This document shows positions 51,533-60,681 of a DNA stretch of 64,000 bases, one piece after another. Numbering within the stretch: the first letter of the stretch is position 1; each line of letters begins with the position of its first letter. Made by a program: the position numbers and the translations under genes. The notes under the pieces are model-generated. The model was not told where the DNA came from, did not search any database, and was given only the letters and a program-made list of their open reading frames with translations. Source of the DNA: Halomonas sp. NO4 (GTDB lineage Bacteria; Pseudomonadota; Gammaproteobacteria; Pseudomonadales; Halomonadaceae); assembly GCF_010994375.1 (NCBI RefSeq), contig NZ_WHMA01000003.1, forward strand, positions 1 through 64,000. The letters are read 5' to 3'.

Positions 51533-53425
51533 ATGAAACTGCTGCAACGTTCCCTGGTAGCCCGCATTGTGGCCTCGCTGCTCGCCATCAGCGGCATGGC
51601 ACTGATCAGCATCGTGGTGACCATGGCGGTGGCCGGGGGTAGTCAGGGTGATGCTGCGGCGATCAACGTGGCCGGTTCGCTGCGCATGAACACCTACCAG
51701 ATCGTCGCCGCCCTGCAGCGCTATCAGCGCCAGCCCACCGACGCCCACGAGACGGCCGTGCGCGTGTATGCCGAACGCTTCGGCGAGCGCCTGGCCTCCA
51801 CGGAGCTGACCGGGGCCATCCCTCGCTCCGAGGCTCACGAGCTTCGCCAGCAGTACCGCCTGATCCTCACCCGCTGGCACAACGAGCTGGGGCCCCAAGT
51901 CGAGGAGGTCATCGACACCCGCCAGCTGCGCGGCGGCCAGCTCGACCGCACCCTGGACGACCTGGTTACCGACATCGACACCATGGTCACCCAGCTCGAG
52001 GAGAACACCGAGGCCAAGATCCGCCTGCTCAGCGCCCTGCAGATCCTCTTTCTCGGCCTGACGGCGGTGGTGGTGGCCATCGCCCTCTACGACATCCGCC
52101 ACAATCTGGTGCTGCCGCTGCGTCAGCTGCTGGCCCTGGCCCGGGCAGCGACCCGCCGCGATTTCTCGCGCCGCACCCAGCTCACCGGCAGCGACGAGCT
52201 GGCTACCCTGGGGCGCACCTTCGACCACATGGCCGAGCAGCTCGCCGCCAGCTATGCGGAGCTGGAGGCGCGGGTGGCGCGCAAGACCCAGGAGCTCGAG
52301 CGCAGCAACCAGGTGATGCGGGTGATGCACGACGGCAGCCGCTCGCTCTATGGCGGCGGCAACGACCTCTGCGCCAGCGCCGCTCCCATGCTGCGGCGCG
52401 TCGAGCAGCTGCTGGAGATCGGACCCATCCGGCTGTCGCTCAACGACCCCTATGACGACCGCCAGATCCCCATCCTTGCCACCCACTCGACGCGGCGCCC
52501 GGCTTACTGCCGCGACCACGGCTGCCACGCCTGCCTACTCGAGCCGCACCCGCTCAACCTGCGCGACACCGGGGAGGGCGAGTGTCTGCTGCTGCCGGTG
52601 AGCGTGGGCGACGAGATGCTCGGCACCCTGGAGATCTGGCATCCCAAGGGCGAGCGACTCTCCGACAGCGTGCGCCGCCTGCTCAACGCCCTGGCCGACC
52701 AGTTGGCCACGGCGGTCTACCTGCAGCGGCGTATCGAGGAGGAGCAGCAGATCTCGCTGATCAACGAGCGCACCGTGATCGCCCGGGAGCTCCACGACTC
52801 CCTGGCCCAGTCGCTCTCCTACCTCAAGATGCAGGTGGCGCGACTGGAGCGCATGCAGGCCAAGGACGCCCCGCGCGAAACCCAGGCCGCGGTGTTCGAC
52901 GAGCTGCGCACCGGCCTCAACAGCGCCTATCGCCAACTTCGCGAGTTGCTCACCACCTTCCGCCTCAAGCTGGAGGGCCCGGGACTGCAGTCGGCGCTGC
53001 GTCAGGCCACCGAGGAGTTCACCGAACGCATGGGCGCGCCTGTGGAGCTGCACTACGACGTGCCGCCCCACCTGCTCAACCCCAACGAGGAGATTCACGT
53101 GCTGCAGATCGCCCGCGAGGCGCTCAGCAACACCCACAAGCACGCCGAGGCGCACTGGGCGGCCGTCACCGTTCGCTTCGAGCAGGCGCGGATCCGGCTG
53201 CGCATCGAGGACGACGGCGTGGGCCTGGCCGACGATGCCTCGCCGCCCATGCACTATGGGCTGGTGATCATGCGCGATCGCGCCCATACCCTGGGCGGCG
53301 AACTGGAGATCGCCAATCGCCCCGGCGGCGGCACTCGCGTCGAACTGATCTTCACGCCGCAGACGGCGCGCCTCATCACCCGCCAGCCGACGACTTCCCC
53401 CCACCTTCACGAGCAAGGAGACTGA
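51533..53425 (+). CDS. narX: Nitrate/nitrite sensor histidine kinase NarX
   Basis: A 630-residue kinase. Helix 1 (~10-34) precedes the periplasmic sensor with the P-box INVAGSLRMNTYQIV (~43-57), which senses nitrate. Then a second helix (~165-190), HAMP, coiled linker, a Cys-cluster GAF-like domain (RPAYCRDHGCHACLLEPHPL, ~322-341), the HisKA_3 H-box ARELHDSLAQSL with phosphoacceptor H421, and an HATPase (DDGVGL, ~562). The four-Cys cluster occurs in NarX and NarQ relatives. The narL gene starts 9 bases later. Confidence 0.97.
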   Translation: MKLLQRSLVARIVASLLAISGMALISIVVTMAVAGGSQGDAAAINVAGSLRMNTYQIVAALQRYQRQPTDAHETAVRVYAERFGERLASTELTGAIPRSEAHELRQQYRLILTRWHNELGPQVEEVIDTRQLRGGQLDRTLDDLVTDIDTMVTQLEENTEAKIRLLSALQILFLGLTAVVVAIALYDIRHNLVLPLRQLLALARAATRRDFSRRTQLTGSDELATLGRTFDHMAEQLAASYAELEARVARKTQELERSNQVMRVMHDGSRSLYGGGNDLCASAAPMLRRVEQLLEIGPIRLSLNDPYDDRQIPILATHSTRRPAYCRDHGCHACLLEPHPLNLRDTGEGECLLLPVSVGDEMLGTLEIWHPKGERLSDSVRRLLNALADQLATAVYLQRRIEEEQQISLINERTVIARELHDSLAQSLSYLKMQVARLERMQAKDAPRETQAAVFDELRTGLNSAYRQLRELLTTFRLKLEGPGLQSALRQATEEFTERMGAPVELHYDVPPHLLNPNEEIHVLQIAREALSNTHKHAEAHWAAVTVRFEQARIRLRIEDDGVGLADDASPPMHYGLVIMRDRAHTLGGELEIANRPGGGTRVELIFTPQTARLITRQPTTSPHLHEQGD

Positions 53426-53434
53426 GACGCCATC

Positions 53435-54100
53435 ATGGGCCAGCCAAGCCAAGAGACACCCGCCAGCATCCTGATCATCGACGACCACCCGCTGCTGCGC
53501 CGTGGCGTGGGTCAGCTGCTCGAGCTGGAGGACGACCTCGAACTGGTCGGTGACACCGGCGAGCCCGCCGAGGGCGTGCGCCTGGCCGGCGAGCTCGACC
53601 CGGACATGATCCTACTCGACCTCAACATGCCGGGCATGGACGGCATCCAGACGCTCAAGGCGCTGCGCGAGGCGGGCTTCGCCGGACGCATCGTGATGTT
53701 CACCGTCTCCGACCACGAGGAGGACCTGGTGGCAGCCCTGCGCGGCGGCGCCGACGGCTACCTGCTCAAGGACATGGAGCCCGAGGAGATGGTCCGCCAG
53801 CTGCGCCAGGCCGCCCTGGGCCGCATGGTGGTGAGCGAAAGCCTCACCGCCCTGCTCGCCGAAGCACTGCGCAACCAGCGCGCCCAGCCCGCCACCCCCG
53901 ATATCCACAGCCTCACCCAGCGCGAGCGCGAAATCCTGCGCGAGCTGGCTGCCGGGCTCTCCAACAAGCTGATCGCCCGCAAGCTCGACATCACCGAGGG
54001 CACGGTGAAGGTGCACGTCAAGCACCTGCTCAAGAAGCTCAACCTGCGCTCGCGGGTGGAGGCGGCGGTGTGGGCCGTCCAGGAAGGCATCGACCGGTAG
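53435..54100 (+). CDS. narL: Nitrate response regulator NarL
   Basis: A 221-residue regulator: receiver domain (D62 phosphorylated in [11 protein letters not shown], with D16/D17 and K110-type LLKDMEP), linker, and a LuxR-type HTH ([43 protein letters not shown]; core [20 protein letters not shown]). NarX phosphorylates it in nitrate; it then binds TACYYMT heptamers, which lie upstream of narK, narX and narG here. Overlap-free tandem with narX. Confidence 0.97.
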   Translation: MGQPSQETPASILIIDDHPLLRRGVGQLLELEDDLELVGDTGEPAEGVRLAGELDPDMILLDLNMPGMDGIQTLKALREAGFAGRIVMFTVSDHEEDLVAALRGGADGYLLKDMEPEEMVRQLRQAALGRMVVSESLTALLAEALRNQRAQPATPDIHSLTQREREILRELAAGLSNKLIARKLDITEGTVKVHVKHLLKKLNLRSRVEAAVWAVQEGIDR

Positions 54101-54224
54101 GAAAACGAGAGAGGTAAGAACGGGTTCTGTGTGGATACCTCCAATGACTTCGCGGCGCCGACAGGGCGCCTTTCTTTTGCCTGTCGGTTTTTCAAACACC
54201 ATTCAAGACAGTGAGTTATAAAAA

Positions 54225-54249
54225 TACCCCTGCTACCCCTCAAGGGGTA
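54225..54249 (+). promoter_or_regulatory. NarL 7-2-7 operator upstream of narK
   Basis: TACCCCT (54234-54240), CA, and AGGGGTA (54243-54249) form a perfect 7-2-7 inverted pair, the high-affinity NarL/NarP arrangement. A third heptamer TACCCCT occurs at 54225-54231. The site lies about 145 bases before the narK start, as in the E. coli narK control region. Confidence 0.85.
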
Positions 54250-54326
54250 TTTCCCTGATTTTGCTGCCATTTCGGCCGGTTTCACCGCCTCGAGCGGCGT
54301 CGTATCTTTCGATCATCTGGACTGAA

Positions 54327-54340
54327 TTGATCCCGGTCAG
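54327..54340 (+). promoter_or_regulatory. FNR/DNR-like half-conserved box before narK
   Basis: TTGATCCCGGTCAG matches TTGAT-N4-ATCAA fully in the left arm and 3 of 5 in the right. At -41.5 this would put transcription start near 54375, close before the ATG at 54393. This fits, but no clear -10 is visible, so it is a weak call. Confidence 0.35.
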
Positions 54341-54392
54341 GCCTCAGGGTGCAAGCCGGGCATCGACGGACTCACCATCAGGGGAAACCACC

Positions 54393-56021
54393 ATGGCCAA
54401 CACCAATGCCGACCTGGGCAGGGTCGCATCCGGCAGGAAGAATGCCGACCTCGAACACTGGGACGTCGAGAACGACGCTTTCTGGGAACGCGAGGGCAAG
54501 AAGGTCGCCACGCGCAACCTGTGGATCTCCATCCCCAGCCTGCTGATGGGCTTCGCGGTCTGGCTGATGTGGGGCATGATCACCACCCAGATGCGCAACC
54601 TCGGCTTTCCGTTCAGCGTCGACCAGCTGTTCACGCTGACGGCCATTGCCGGCCTTTCCGGCGCCACCCTGCGCATTCCCGCCTCCTTCATGATCCGTAT
54701 CGCCGGCGGGCGCAACACCATCTTCCTGACCACGGCGCTGCTGATGCTCCCCGCCGCGGGCACCGGCCTGGCGCTGATGAACCCGGGCACGCCCTTCTGG
54801 GTGTTCCAGGCGCTGGCTCTGCTCTCGGGCATCGGCGGCGGCAACTTCGCCTGCTCGATGAGCAACATCTCCACCTTCTACCCGAAGAAACAGCAGGGCT
54901 ACGCCCTGGGCATGAACGCCGGGCTGGGCAACTTTGGCGTGACCACCATGCAGATCCTGATTCCGCTGGTGATGACGGTGGGCATCTTCGGCGCCATCGC
55001 CGGCGCTCCCATGGAGCTGCAGCAAGCCAGCGGCACCCTGATCGGCCGCATCGAGGCGGGAACCGAAACCTGGATCCAGAATGCCGGCTTCGTCTGGCTG
55101 GTCTTCCTGATTCCGCTGGCCTTCGCCGGCTGGTTCGGCATGAACAACATCCGCGACATCACCCCCAACCCCGGCAGCCCCGTGGCGGCCTTCGGCAAGA
55201 TCCTGGGGCTCTACGGCGTGGGCATGCTCACCGCCATCGCCGGCGTGGTGGCGCTGGGCTGGCTCAACATGTGGGTCGCCCTGCCGCTGACCATCGGCCT
55301 GACGCTCGCCCTGCTGCGCCTGCTGCCCGGCCAGATCCGCGCCAACATCCAGAAGCAGTTTGCCATCTTCTCCAACAAGCACACCTGGTCGATGACGGTG
55401 CTCTACATCGCCACCTTCGGCTCCTTTATCGGCTTCTCGGCGGCCCTGCCGCTCTCCATCACCGTCATCTTCGGCAACATGATGGAAGTCGCTGCCGACG
55501 GCAGCGTCACCCGCATCGCCAACCCCGACGCGCCCAGCGCCCTGACCTGGGCCTGGATGGGCCCCTTCGTCGGCGCCCTGATCCGTCCGGTGGGCGGCTG
55601 GATCTCCGACAAGCTGGGCGGCTCCATCGTCACCCAGGTGATCTCGGTGATCATGGTGATCGCCTCGGCGGCCGTGGGCTACGTGATGATGCTGGCCTAC
55701 AACTCGACCGACCCCAACCAGTACTTCTGGATGTTCCTCACGCTGTTCATCGTGCTGTTCGCCGCCAGCGGCATCGGCAACGGTTCCACCTTCCGCACCA
55801 TCGGCGTGATCTTCGACCAGCAGCAGAAGGGCCCGGTGCTGGGCTGGACCTCCGCCGTGGCCGCCTACGGCGCCTTCATCGCCCCGCGGGTGATGGGCGA
55901 GCAGATCAAGCTGGGCACCCCGGAACTCGCCATGTACGGCTTCGCGATCTTCTACGCGATCTGCCTGGTGGTGAACTGGTGGTTCTACCTGCGCCCGAAC
56001 GCCGAGATCAAGAACCCCTAA
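54393..56021 (+). CDS. narK: Nitrate/nitrite transporter NarK
   Basis: A 542-residue NarK of the NarK2/E. coli type that exchanges nitrate for nitrite across the inner membrane. A conserved N-terminal cytosolic start (ENDAFWEREGKKVATRNLWISIPSLLMGFAVWLMWGM, core FWEREGKKVATRNLWISIP) precedes twelve helices. The two nitrate-signature helices are GIGGGNFACSMSNISTFYPK and ASGIGNGSTFRTIGVIF. Arg residues of the substrate site lie in TLRIPASFMIR and GALIRPVGGW. First plus-strand gene after a NarL 7-2-7 site. Confidence 0.95.
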   Translation: MANTNADLGRVASGRKNADLEHWDVENDAFWEREGKKVATRNLWISIPSLLMGFAVWLMWGMITTQMRNLGFPFSVDQLFTLTAIAGLSGATLRIPASFMIRIAGGRNTIFLTTALLMLPAAGTGLALMNPGTPFWVFQALALLSGIGGGNFACSMSNISTFYPKKQQGYALGMNAGLGNFGVTTMQILIPLVMTVGIFGAIAGAPMELQQASGTLIGRIEAGTETWIQNAGFVWLVFLIPLAFAGWFGMNNIRDITPNPGSPVAAFGKILGLYGVGMLTAIAGVVALGWLNMWVALPLTIGLTLALLRLLPGQIRANIQKQFAIFSNKHTWSMTVLYIATFGSFIGFSAALPLSITVIFGNMMEVAADGSVTRIANPDAPSALTWAWMGPFVGALIRPVGGWISDKLGGSIVTQVISVIMVIASAAVGYVMMLAYNSTDPNQYFWMFLTLFIVLFAASGIGNGSTFRTIGVIFDQQQKGPVLGWTSAVAAYGAFIAPRVMGEQIKLGTPELAMYGFAIFYAICLVVNWWFYLRPNAEIKNP

Positions 56022-56112
56022 CAGCGACCCGCCCTGGCGCCGTCACGACCGTGCCCCCTCGCCCGAGCCCGGGCACGGTCACTCGAAAGTCCGTCTCACA
56101 CGGAGGTAAGTC

Positions 56113-56571
56113 ATGAAGATCATGATCGCCTATGACGGCTCACGTAACGCCAAGCTGGCGCTCGCCCAGACGGTCGGCATGTTCCGCTGCAATGCGCCGC
56201 TGCTGATGCTGGTGGGGGTCGCCGAGAACCCGCGCGACGCCACCGACGCCAACGAGGACCTCTTCCAGGAAGAGGTCGACCAACTCAAGAAGGCGCTTCA
56301 GGAAGGTGCCGACTTCGCCACCCGGGAAGGCTTCGACGTCGACTGGAGTCTCGCCGAAGGTGACGCGCGCAAGATGCTGCTGCACGCCACCCAGAAGCAC
56401 CGACCCGATCTGTTGGTCATCGCTCGCCACAGCAACAAGCCCGACGGCGGCATCATCGCCCAGTCGCTGAGCTACTTCGTCGACGAGCTCGACTACATGA
56501 CCTTCGGCAGCGTCAGCTCCTTCCTCGCCCGGCGAGTGGAGTGTCCTCTGCTGATCTTTCCCAGCCCCTGA
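56113..56571 (+). CDS. Universal stress protein (UspA family) within the narK cluster
   Basis: A 152-residue single Usp domain: MKIMIAYDGSRNAKLAL opens it, and RPDLLVIARHSNKPDGGIIAQSLSYFVDELDYMTFGSVSSFLARRVECPLLIF ends it. The ATP-type G-x2-G-x9-G-S motif is replaced by a GSVSSFLA tail, so nucleotide binding is doubtful. UspA-like genes occur inside denitrification loci of Pseudomonas and Halomonas and respond to anaerobiosis. It lies 91 bases after narK and 47 before the next carrier. Confidence 0.92.
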   Translation: MKIMIAYDGSRNAKLALAQTVGMFRCNAPLLMLVGVAENPRDATDANEDLFQEEVDQLKKALQEGADFATREGFDVDWSLAEGDARKMLLHATQKHRPDLLVIARHSNKPDGGIIAQSLSYFVDELDYMTFGSVSSFLARRVECPLLIFPSP

Positions 56572-56618
56572 AACCGGGTTCCAGGCTCCTTCCTCCGCGA
56601 GATCAGGATGACACGACC

Positions 56619-58124
56619 ATGAAAGTCGCCGACCTATTCAAGTTTCGCACCCCCGAGATCCGGGCCCTGCACCTGACCTGGATCGCCTTCTTCATCACCT
56701 TCTACGTCTGGTTCAACATGGCGCCGCTGGCCAGCAGCATGCTCAAGAGCGTGGACTGGCTGACGGCGGACGACCTCAAGCTGTTCGCCATCTGCAACGT
56801 GGCACTGACCATTCCGGCGCGCATCATCGTCGGCATGGCGCTCGACCGCTTCGGCCCGCGCCGGGTCTTCTCGGTGCTAATGGTGAGCATGTCGATCCCC
56901 GCCCTGGTGTTCGCCTTCGGCGATACCATGACTCAGCTGCTGATCGCCCGCCTGGTGCTGAGCTCCGTGGGCGCCAGTTTCGTGGTGGGCATCCACATGA
57001 CGGCGCTGTGGTTCAAGCCCAAGCACATCGGCTTCGCCGAGGGCTTCTACGCCGGCTGGGGCAACTTCGGCTCCGCCGCCGCCGCCATGACCCTGCCGAC
57101 CATCGCCATCACCTGGTACGGCGGCGCCGACGGCTGGCGCTGGGCCATCGCCCAGAGCGCCGTCGTCATGGCCGTCTACGGCGTCTACTACTGGTTCGCC
57201 ATCACCGACGGCCCCGATGCCAAGGCGCACCGCAAGCCGCGCAAGGCACTGGCCATGGAGGTGAGCAGTTGGGGCGACATGATCAAGCTGATCCTGTGGA
57301 CCATCCCGCTGGTCGGCGTGCTGGGCATCCTGGTGTGGCGCATCCAGAACCTGGGCTACCTCTCCACCACCGGTGCGGTCATCGCTTACCTGGCCATCGT
57401 CGCCGTGGTCGCCTACCAGATCGTGCAGATCCTGCGCGTCAACGTGCCGCTTCTCAAGAAGGGCGTACCGGAAGACGACCGATACTCCTTCAATAGCGTG
57501 GCCGCGCTCAACAGCACCTACTTCGCCAACTTCGGTGCCGAGCTGGCTGTGGTCTCCATGCTGCCGATGTTCTTCGAGCAGACCTGGGGCCTCAGCGCTG
57601 CCGCCGCCGGCCTGATCGCCGCCTCGTTCGCCTTCGTCAACCTGGTGGCGCGCCCCATGGGCGGGCTGGTCTCCGACCGCCTGGGCAACCGCCGCTTCGT
57701 GATGCTCAGCTACATGTTCGGCATCGGCATCGGCTTCGTGCTGATGGGCCTGCTCGATGCCAGCTGGCCGCTGATCATCGCCATCGCCATCACCATCTTC
57801 ACCTCCTTCTTCGTACAGGGAGCGGAAGGGGCGACCTTCGGCATCATTCCTTCGATCAAGCGCCGCATCACCGGCCAGATCTCGGGCATGGCCGGCGCCT
57901 ACGGCAACGTGGGAGCGGTGGTCTACCTGACCATCTTCACCTTCGTCACGCCCACCCAGTTCTTCTACATCATCGCCACCGGGGCCTTCCTTAGCTGGCT
58001 GATCTGCCTGGTGTGGCTCAAGGAGCCGGAAGGGGCCTTCGACGAGGAGTACTACGTCTCCTCCGTCGACCGCATGATCGAGCAGCAGGAGCAGGCTCAG
58101 CTCAAACTCCAGCAGGGCGGATGA
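56619..58124 (+). CDS. Second NarK-type nitrate/nitrite MFS transporter
   Basis: A 501-residue MFS carrier. Early LHLTWIAFFITFYVWFNMAPLASSM is the NNP N-terminal pattern (core WIAFFITFYVWFNMAPL), with A-motif DRFGPRRVF, helix 5 GFAEGFYAGWGNFGSAAAAMTLP, and helix 11 FVQGAEGATFGIIPSIKRR. It carries a second helix block FVNLVARPMGGLVSDRLGNRR. The sequence is closer to plant/cyanobacterial-type NrtB-like and NarK1 groups than to the first NarK. Start ATG 56619; an earlier ATG lies in the Usp gene. Confidence 0.9.
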   Translation: MKVADLFKFRTPEIRALHLTWIAFFITFYVWFNMAPLASSMLKSVDWLTADDLKLFAICNVALTIPARIIVGMALDRFGPRRVFSVLMVSMSIPALVFAFGDTMTQLLIARLVLSSVGASFVVGIHMTALWFKPKHIGFAEGFYAGWGNFGSAAAAMTLPTIAITWYGGADGWRWAIAQSAVVMAVYGVYYWFAITDGPDAKAHRKPRKALAMEVSSWGDMIKLILWTIPLVGVLGILVWRIQNLGYLSTTGAVIAYLAIVAVVAYQIVQILRVNVPLLKKGVPEDDRYSFNSVAALNSTYFANFGAELAVVSMLPMFFEQTWGLSAAAAGLIAASFAFVNLVARPMGGLVSDRLGNRRFVMLSYMFGIGIGFVLMGLLDASWPLIIAIAITIFTSFFVQGAEGATFGIIPSIKRRITGQISGMAGAYGNVGAVVYLTIFTFVTPTQFFYIIATGAFLSWLICLVWLKEPEGAFDEEYYVSSVDRMIEQQEQAQLKLQQGG

Positions 58125-58194
58125 CGCGATCCGACGTGCGATGGCCGCTGTGGCGGTCGTCGCACGATGTCCCTCCAACCGCAAAGGAGAAAGC

Positions 58195-59514
58195 ATGGCT
58201 TCGCAGCGCTTCAAGCAGTATTCGGTGCTCGCTGCCAACACCTTCGCCTTCACCATGTGTTTCATGGTGTGGACGATGTTCGGCGAGATCGGCGTACCCA
58301 TCGCCGAGGAACTCGGTCTCAACGGCACGCAGTTCGGCATCCTCACCGCAGTGCCCATCCTCACGGGCTCGCTCACCCGCTTGCCTCTGGGGGCCATGAC
58401 CGACCGCTACGGCGGCCGCCCGGTCTTCTTCATCATCCTGGTGCTCATCGTGCCGGCCATCTGGATGGTGCAGTTCGCCACCCAATACTGGCAGTTGCTC
58501 ATCCTCGGCGCCCTCATCGGCCTGGCCGGCGGCTCCTTCTCGGTGGGCATCACCTACACCGCCAAGTGGTTCGAGAAGGAGCGCCAGGGGCTGGCCATGG
58601 GCATCTTCGGCGCCGGCAACGCAGGAGCCGCGGTGACCAAGTTCATCGCCCCCACGGTGATCGTGGTGCTCGGCTGGCAGGCGGTGCCCAACCTCTACGC
58701 CGCCATCATGCTGATCACGGCGATCGTCTTCTGGTTCTTCACCTACTCCAACCCGACGCACCGCAATGCCGATCGCGTTTCCCTCCGTGAGCAGGTCAAG
58801 GTGCTCAACGATCCCAAGGTGTGGAAGTATTGCCAGTACTATTCGGTGGTGTTCGGCGGCTACGTGGGCGTCTCGCTGTGGCTGACCCGGTACTACATGA
58901 ATGAATACGGCCTGGGAATCCAGCTCGCCGCGCTGATCGCCACCATCTTCGTGCTGCCCTCCGGCGTGATTCGTGCCTTCGGCGGCTGGCTCTCCGACCG
59001 CTTCGGCGCCCACACCGTTACCTGGGCGTGCATGTGGGCGAGCCTGGTGGCCCTTTTCATCATGTCCTATCCGGAGACCCAGTACCGCGTGACGACGGCC
59101 GGCGGCGAGGGCATGGTGGAGTTCGGCTTCGGCATTCCGGTGTGGTTGTTCACCACCGCACTCTTCGTGGTGGGCATCGCCTGGGGCATCGGCAAGGCCT
59201 CGGTGTTCAAGTACCTTTCCAACGACTATCACGAGAATCTCGGCCTGGTTTCCGGCATTGTCGGCCTGGCCGGCGGGCTGGGCGGCTTTCTGCTGCCGAT
59301 CATGTTCGGTGCCCTGGTCGATCTCACCGGCGTGGCCACCACGGTGTGGATGCTCTGCTTCGGCGTGACGCTGGTTTCCATCGTATGGATGTGGTGGACC
59401 GAACGGCGTGTGCCGATGCTGACCCGCGACGCCTACCACCAGGCCACCGTCATCGGCGAATCGCTGATGCACGACCGGCCTGCTGCCAGTAGCGAATCGC
59501 TCGAGCGATCCTGA
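58195..59514 (+). CDS. Third NarK1-type nitrate MFS transporter
   Basis: A 439-residue 12-helix carrier of NarK1 length. TFAFTMCFMVWTMFGEIGVPIAEELGL opens it (core FTMCFMVWTMFGEIGVPIAE), with A-motif LPLGAMTDRYGGRPVFF, helix 5 GLAGGSFSVGITYTAKWF and the second signature GIAWGIGKASVFKYLSNDY. The latter nitrate motifs are complete. NarK1-like proteins are proton-nitrate symporters, so this gene probably imports nitrate while narK (54393) exchanges it. AAAGGAGAAAGC precedes ATG 58195. Confidence 0.92.
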   Translation: MASQRFKQYSVLAANTFAFTMCFMVWTMFGEIGVPIAEELGLNGTQFGILTAVPILTGSLTRLPLGAMTDRYGGRPVFFIILVLIVPAIWMVQFATQYWQLLILGALIGLAGGSFSVGITYTAKWFEKERQGLAMGIFGAGNAGAAVTKFIAPTVIVVLGWQAVPNLYAAIMLITAIVFWFFTYSNPTHRNADRVSLREQVKVLNDPKVWKYCQYYSVVFGGYVGVSLWLTRYYMNEYGLGIQLAALIATIFVLPSGVIRAFGGWLSDRFGAHTVTWACMWASLVALFIMSYPETQYRVTTAGGEGMVEFGFGIPVWLFTTALFVVGIAWGIGKASVFKYLSNDYHENLGLVSGIVGLAGGLGGFLLPIMFGALVDLTGVATTVWMLCFGVTLVSIVWMWWTERRVPMLTRDAYHQATVIGESLMHDRPAASSESLERS

Positions 59515-59538
59515 GCTTGCGACAATTTGCCCGCCCCC

Positions 59539-59565
59539 AATACCCGAGCCCTCGGCTCGGGTATT
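59539..59565 (+). terminator. Hairpin at the end of the narK cluster
   Basis: A 12-bp perfect stem, AATACCCGAGCC (59539-59550) and GGCTCGGGTATT (59554-59565), with a 3-base loop, 24 bases after the last narK stop. There is no following T-tract but the stem is strong; the mirrored stem could act both ways. Confidence 0.7.
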
Positions 59566-59678
59566 GATCCGTGACAAGGACAGAGGCAACACCCTGCGGC
59601 ATAGTGTCGACAGCAATGACGCTCCTCGCCGCCGGCGAGGTTGCGCCCGACCGGCAACCCTGCGACCTGGAGGTGGCC

Positions 59679-60116
59679 ATGCCCTCGCCATCCGCGCCTC
59701 TGACTTCCGATATCCCTGCCACCGATGAACGCGGCAAGAAGCTCGCGGCGGTGGTCTACATGCTCTTTCTGGGCAGCATCATGGCCGTGGTCACGGCGCC
59801 CCTGGGCGTGCTCCTGGCCCACCTGCGCCGTCGCCACGCCGCCGACTGGGTGGCCAGCCACCTGCAATTCCAGATTCGCACCTTCTGGCTGGGCATCGCC
59901 GGTGCCGCGCTCTGCCTGATCGCCTGGCAGCTGCTCGGCTGGCTCAGCCTGCCGGCCTGGGCGCCCTGGGCGCTGGGCTATGGCTTCTTCACGGCCTGCC
60001 TGATCTGGATGGTGGGACGCTGCGGGGTGGGCATTCACCGCCTGATGAACGGCCGTGCCATCGACGCGCCCAGAAGCCTGTGGCTCGGCGGTGCCTCCGT
60101 CAGCCTGAGCGATTAA
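59679..60116 (+). CDS. DUF4870-like membrane protein of the denitrification region
   Basis: A 145-residue protein with three helices (~25-45, 65-85, 90-110). The order AAVVYMLFLGSIMAVVTAPLGVLLAHLRR, then ADWVASHLQFQIRTFWLGIAG is typical of the small DUF4870-like proteins (core HLQFQIRTFWLG). Function unknown. GGAGG lies before ATG 59679; a longer start at 59571 adds unconserved sequence and overlaps the hairpin. It may be a companion to the respiratory NorEF genes downstream. Confidence 0.72.
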   Translation: MPSPSAPLTSDIPATDERGKKLAAVVYMLFLGSIMAVVTAPLGVLLAHLRRRHAADWVASHLQFQIRTFWLGIAGAALCLIAWQLLGWLSLPAWAPWALGYGFFTACLIWMVGRCGVGIHRLMNGRAIDAPRSLWLGGASVSLSD

Positions 60117-60130
60117 CGCGGAGGCGTATC

Positions 60131-60679
60131 ATGAACGCATCGACCCTGACACCCGTTCTCCCCGGCCGTTCGATCGCCATCACCGGCATCGCCTGGGGCT
60201 TCATCGCCTTCGCCGCCCTGACGATCGCCCTGCTCGGCCTGGCCCTGCTGCCCGGCGATCGCCTCGCCGTGCTGCTGGCCGTCGAACCCGGCAGCGGCGG
60301 GCTGACCGGCGGTGTCGCCTGGCTGCTCGAGCGCAGCCAGGCCCTGGCCGGGCTGCTGCTGGCCGGGGCCCTGCTCACCTTGGGACTGGCCATCGCCCTG
60401 CTGCAGCGCCGTTCCTGGGCACGCCGCGCCTTTCTCATCCTGCTGGCAGCGGGCTTCGTCGCCGTGCTGGGCGGGGCGGCCCTGACACCCCTGACCTTTA
60501 GCCTGCTGCCAGAAACCGCCACCAGCGCAGCGGTGACGTCCGGCACCCCCGGTGCCGGGCTCACCGGCATGCTCGGCGCCCTCATCATGCTGGCCACCCT
60601 GCTGGCGGCGCTCTTCGCCTGGGCGGGCTGGAAGCTCAGCAGCGAGGCGGCCTGCCACGAGTTCCAGCGGGAGGGCTGA
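60131..60679 (+). CDS. Membrane protein of unknown function in the nor-linked operon
   Basis: A 182-residue, very hydrophobic protein (four helices: ~15-38, 60-85, 95-115, 155-175), rich in Ala, Leu and Gly. It lies 14 bases after the DUF4870-like stop and 2 bases before norE, so it is in the same operon. No family is recognised; a role as assembly or small respiratory membrane subunit is possible. Confidence 0.75.
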   Translation: MNASTLTPVLPGRSIAITGIAWGFIAFAALTIALLGLALLPGDRLAVLLAVEPGSGGLTGGVAWLLERSQALAGLLLAGALLTLGLAIALLQRRSWARRAFLILLAAGFVAVLGGAALTPLTFSLLPETATSAAVTSGTPGAGLTGMLGALIMLATLLAALFAWAGWKLSSEAACHEFQREG

Positions 60680-60681
60680 GC

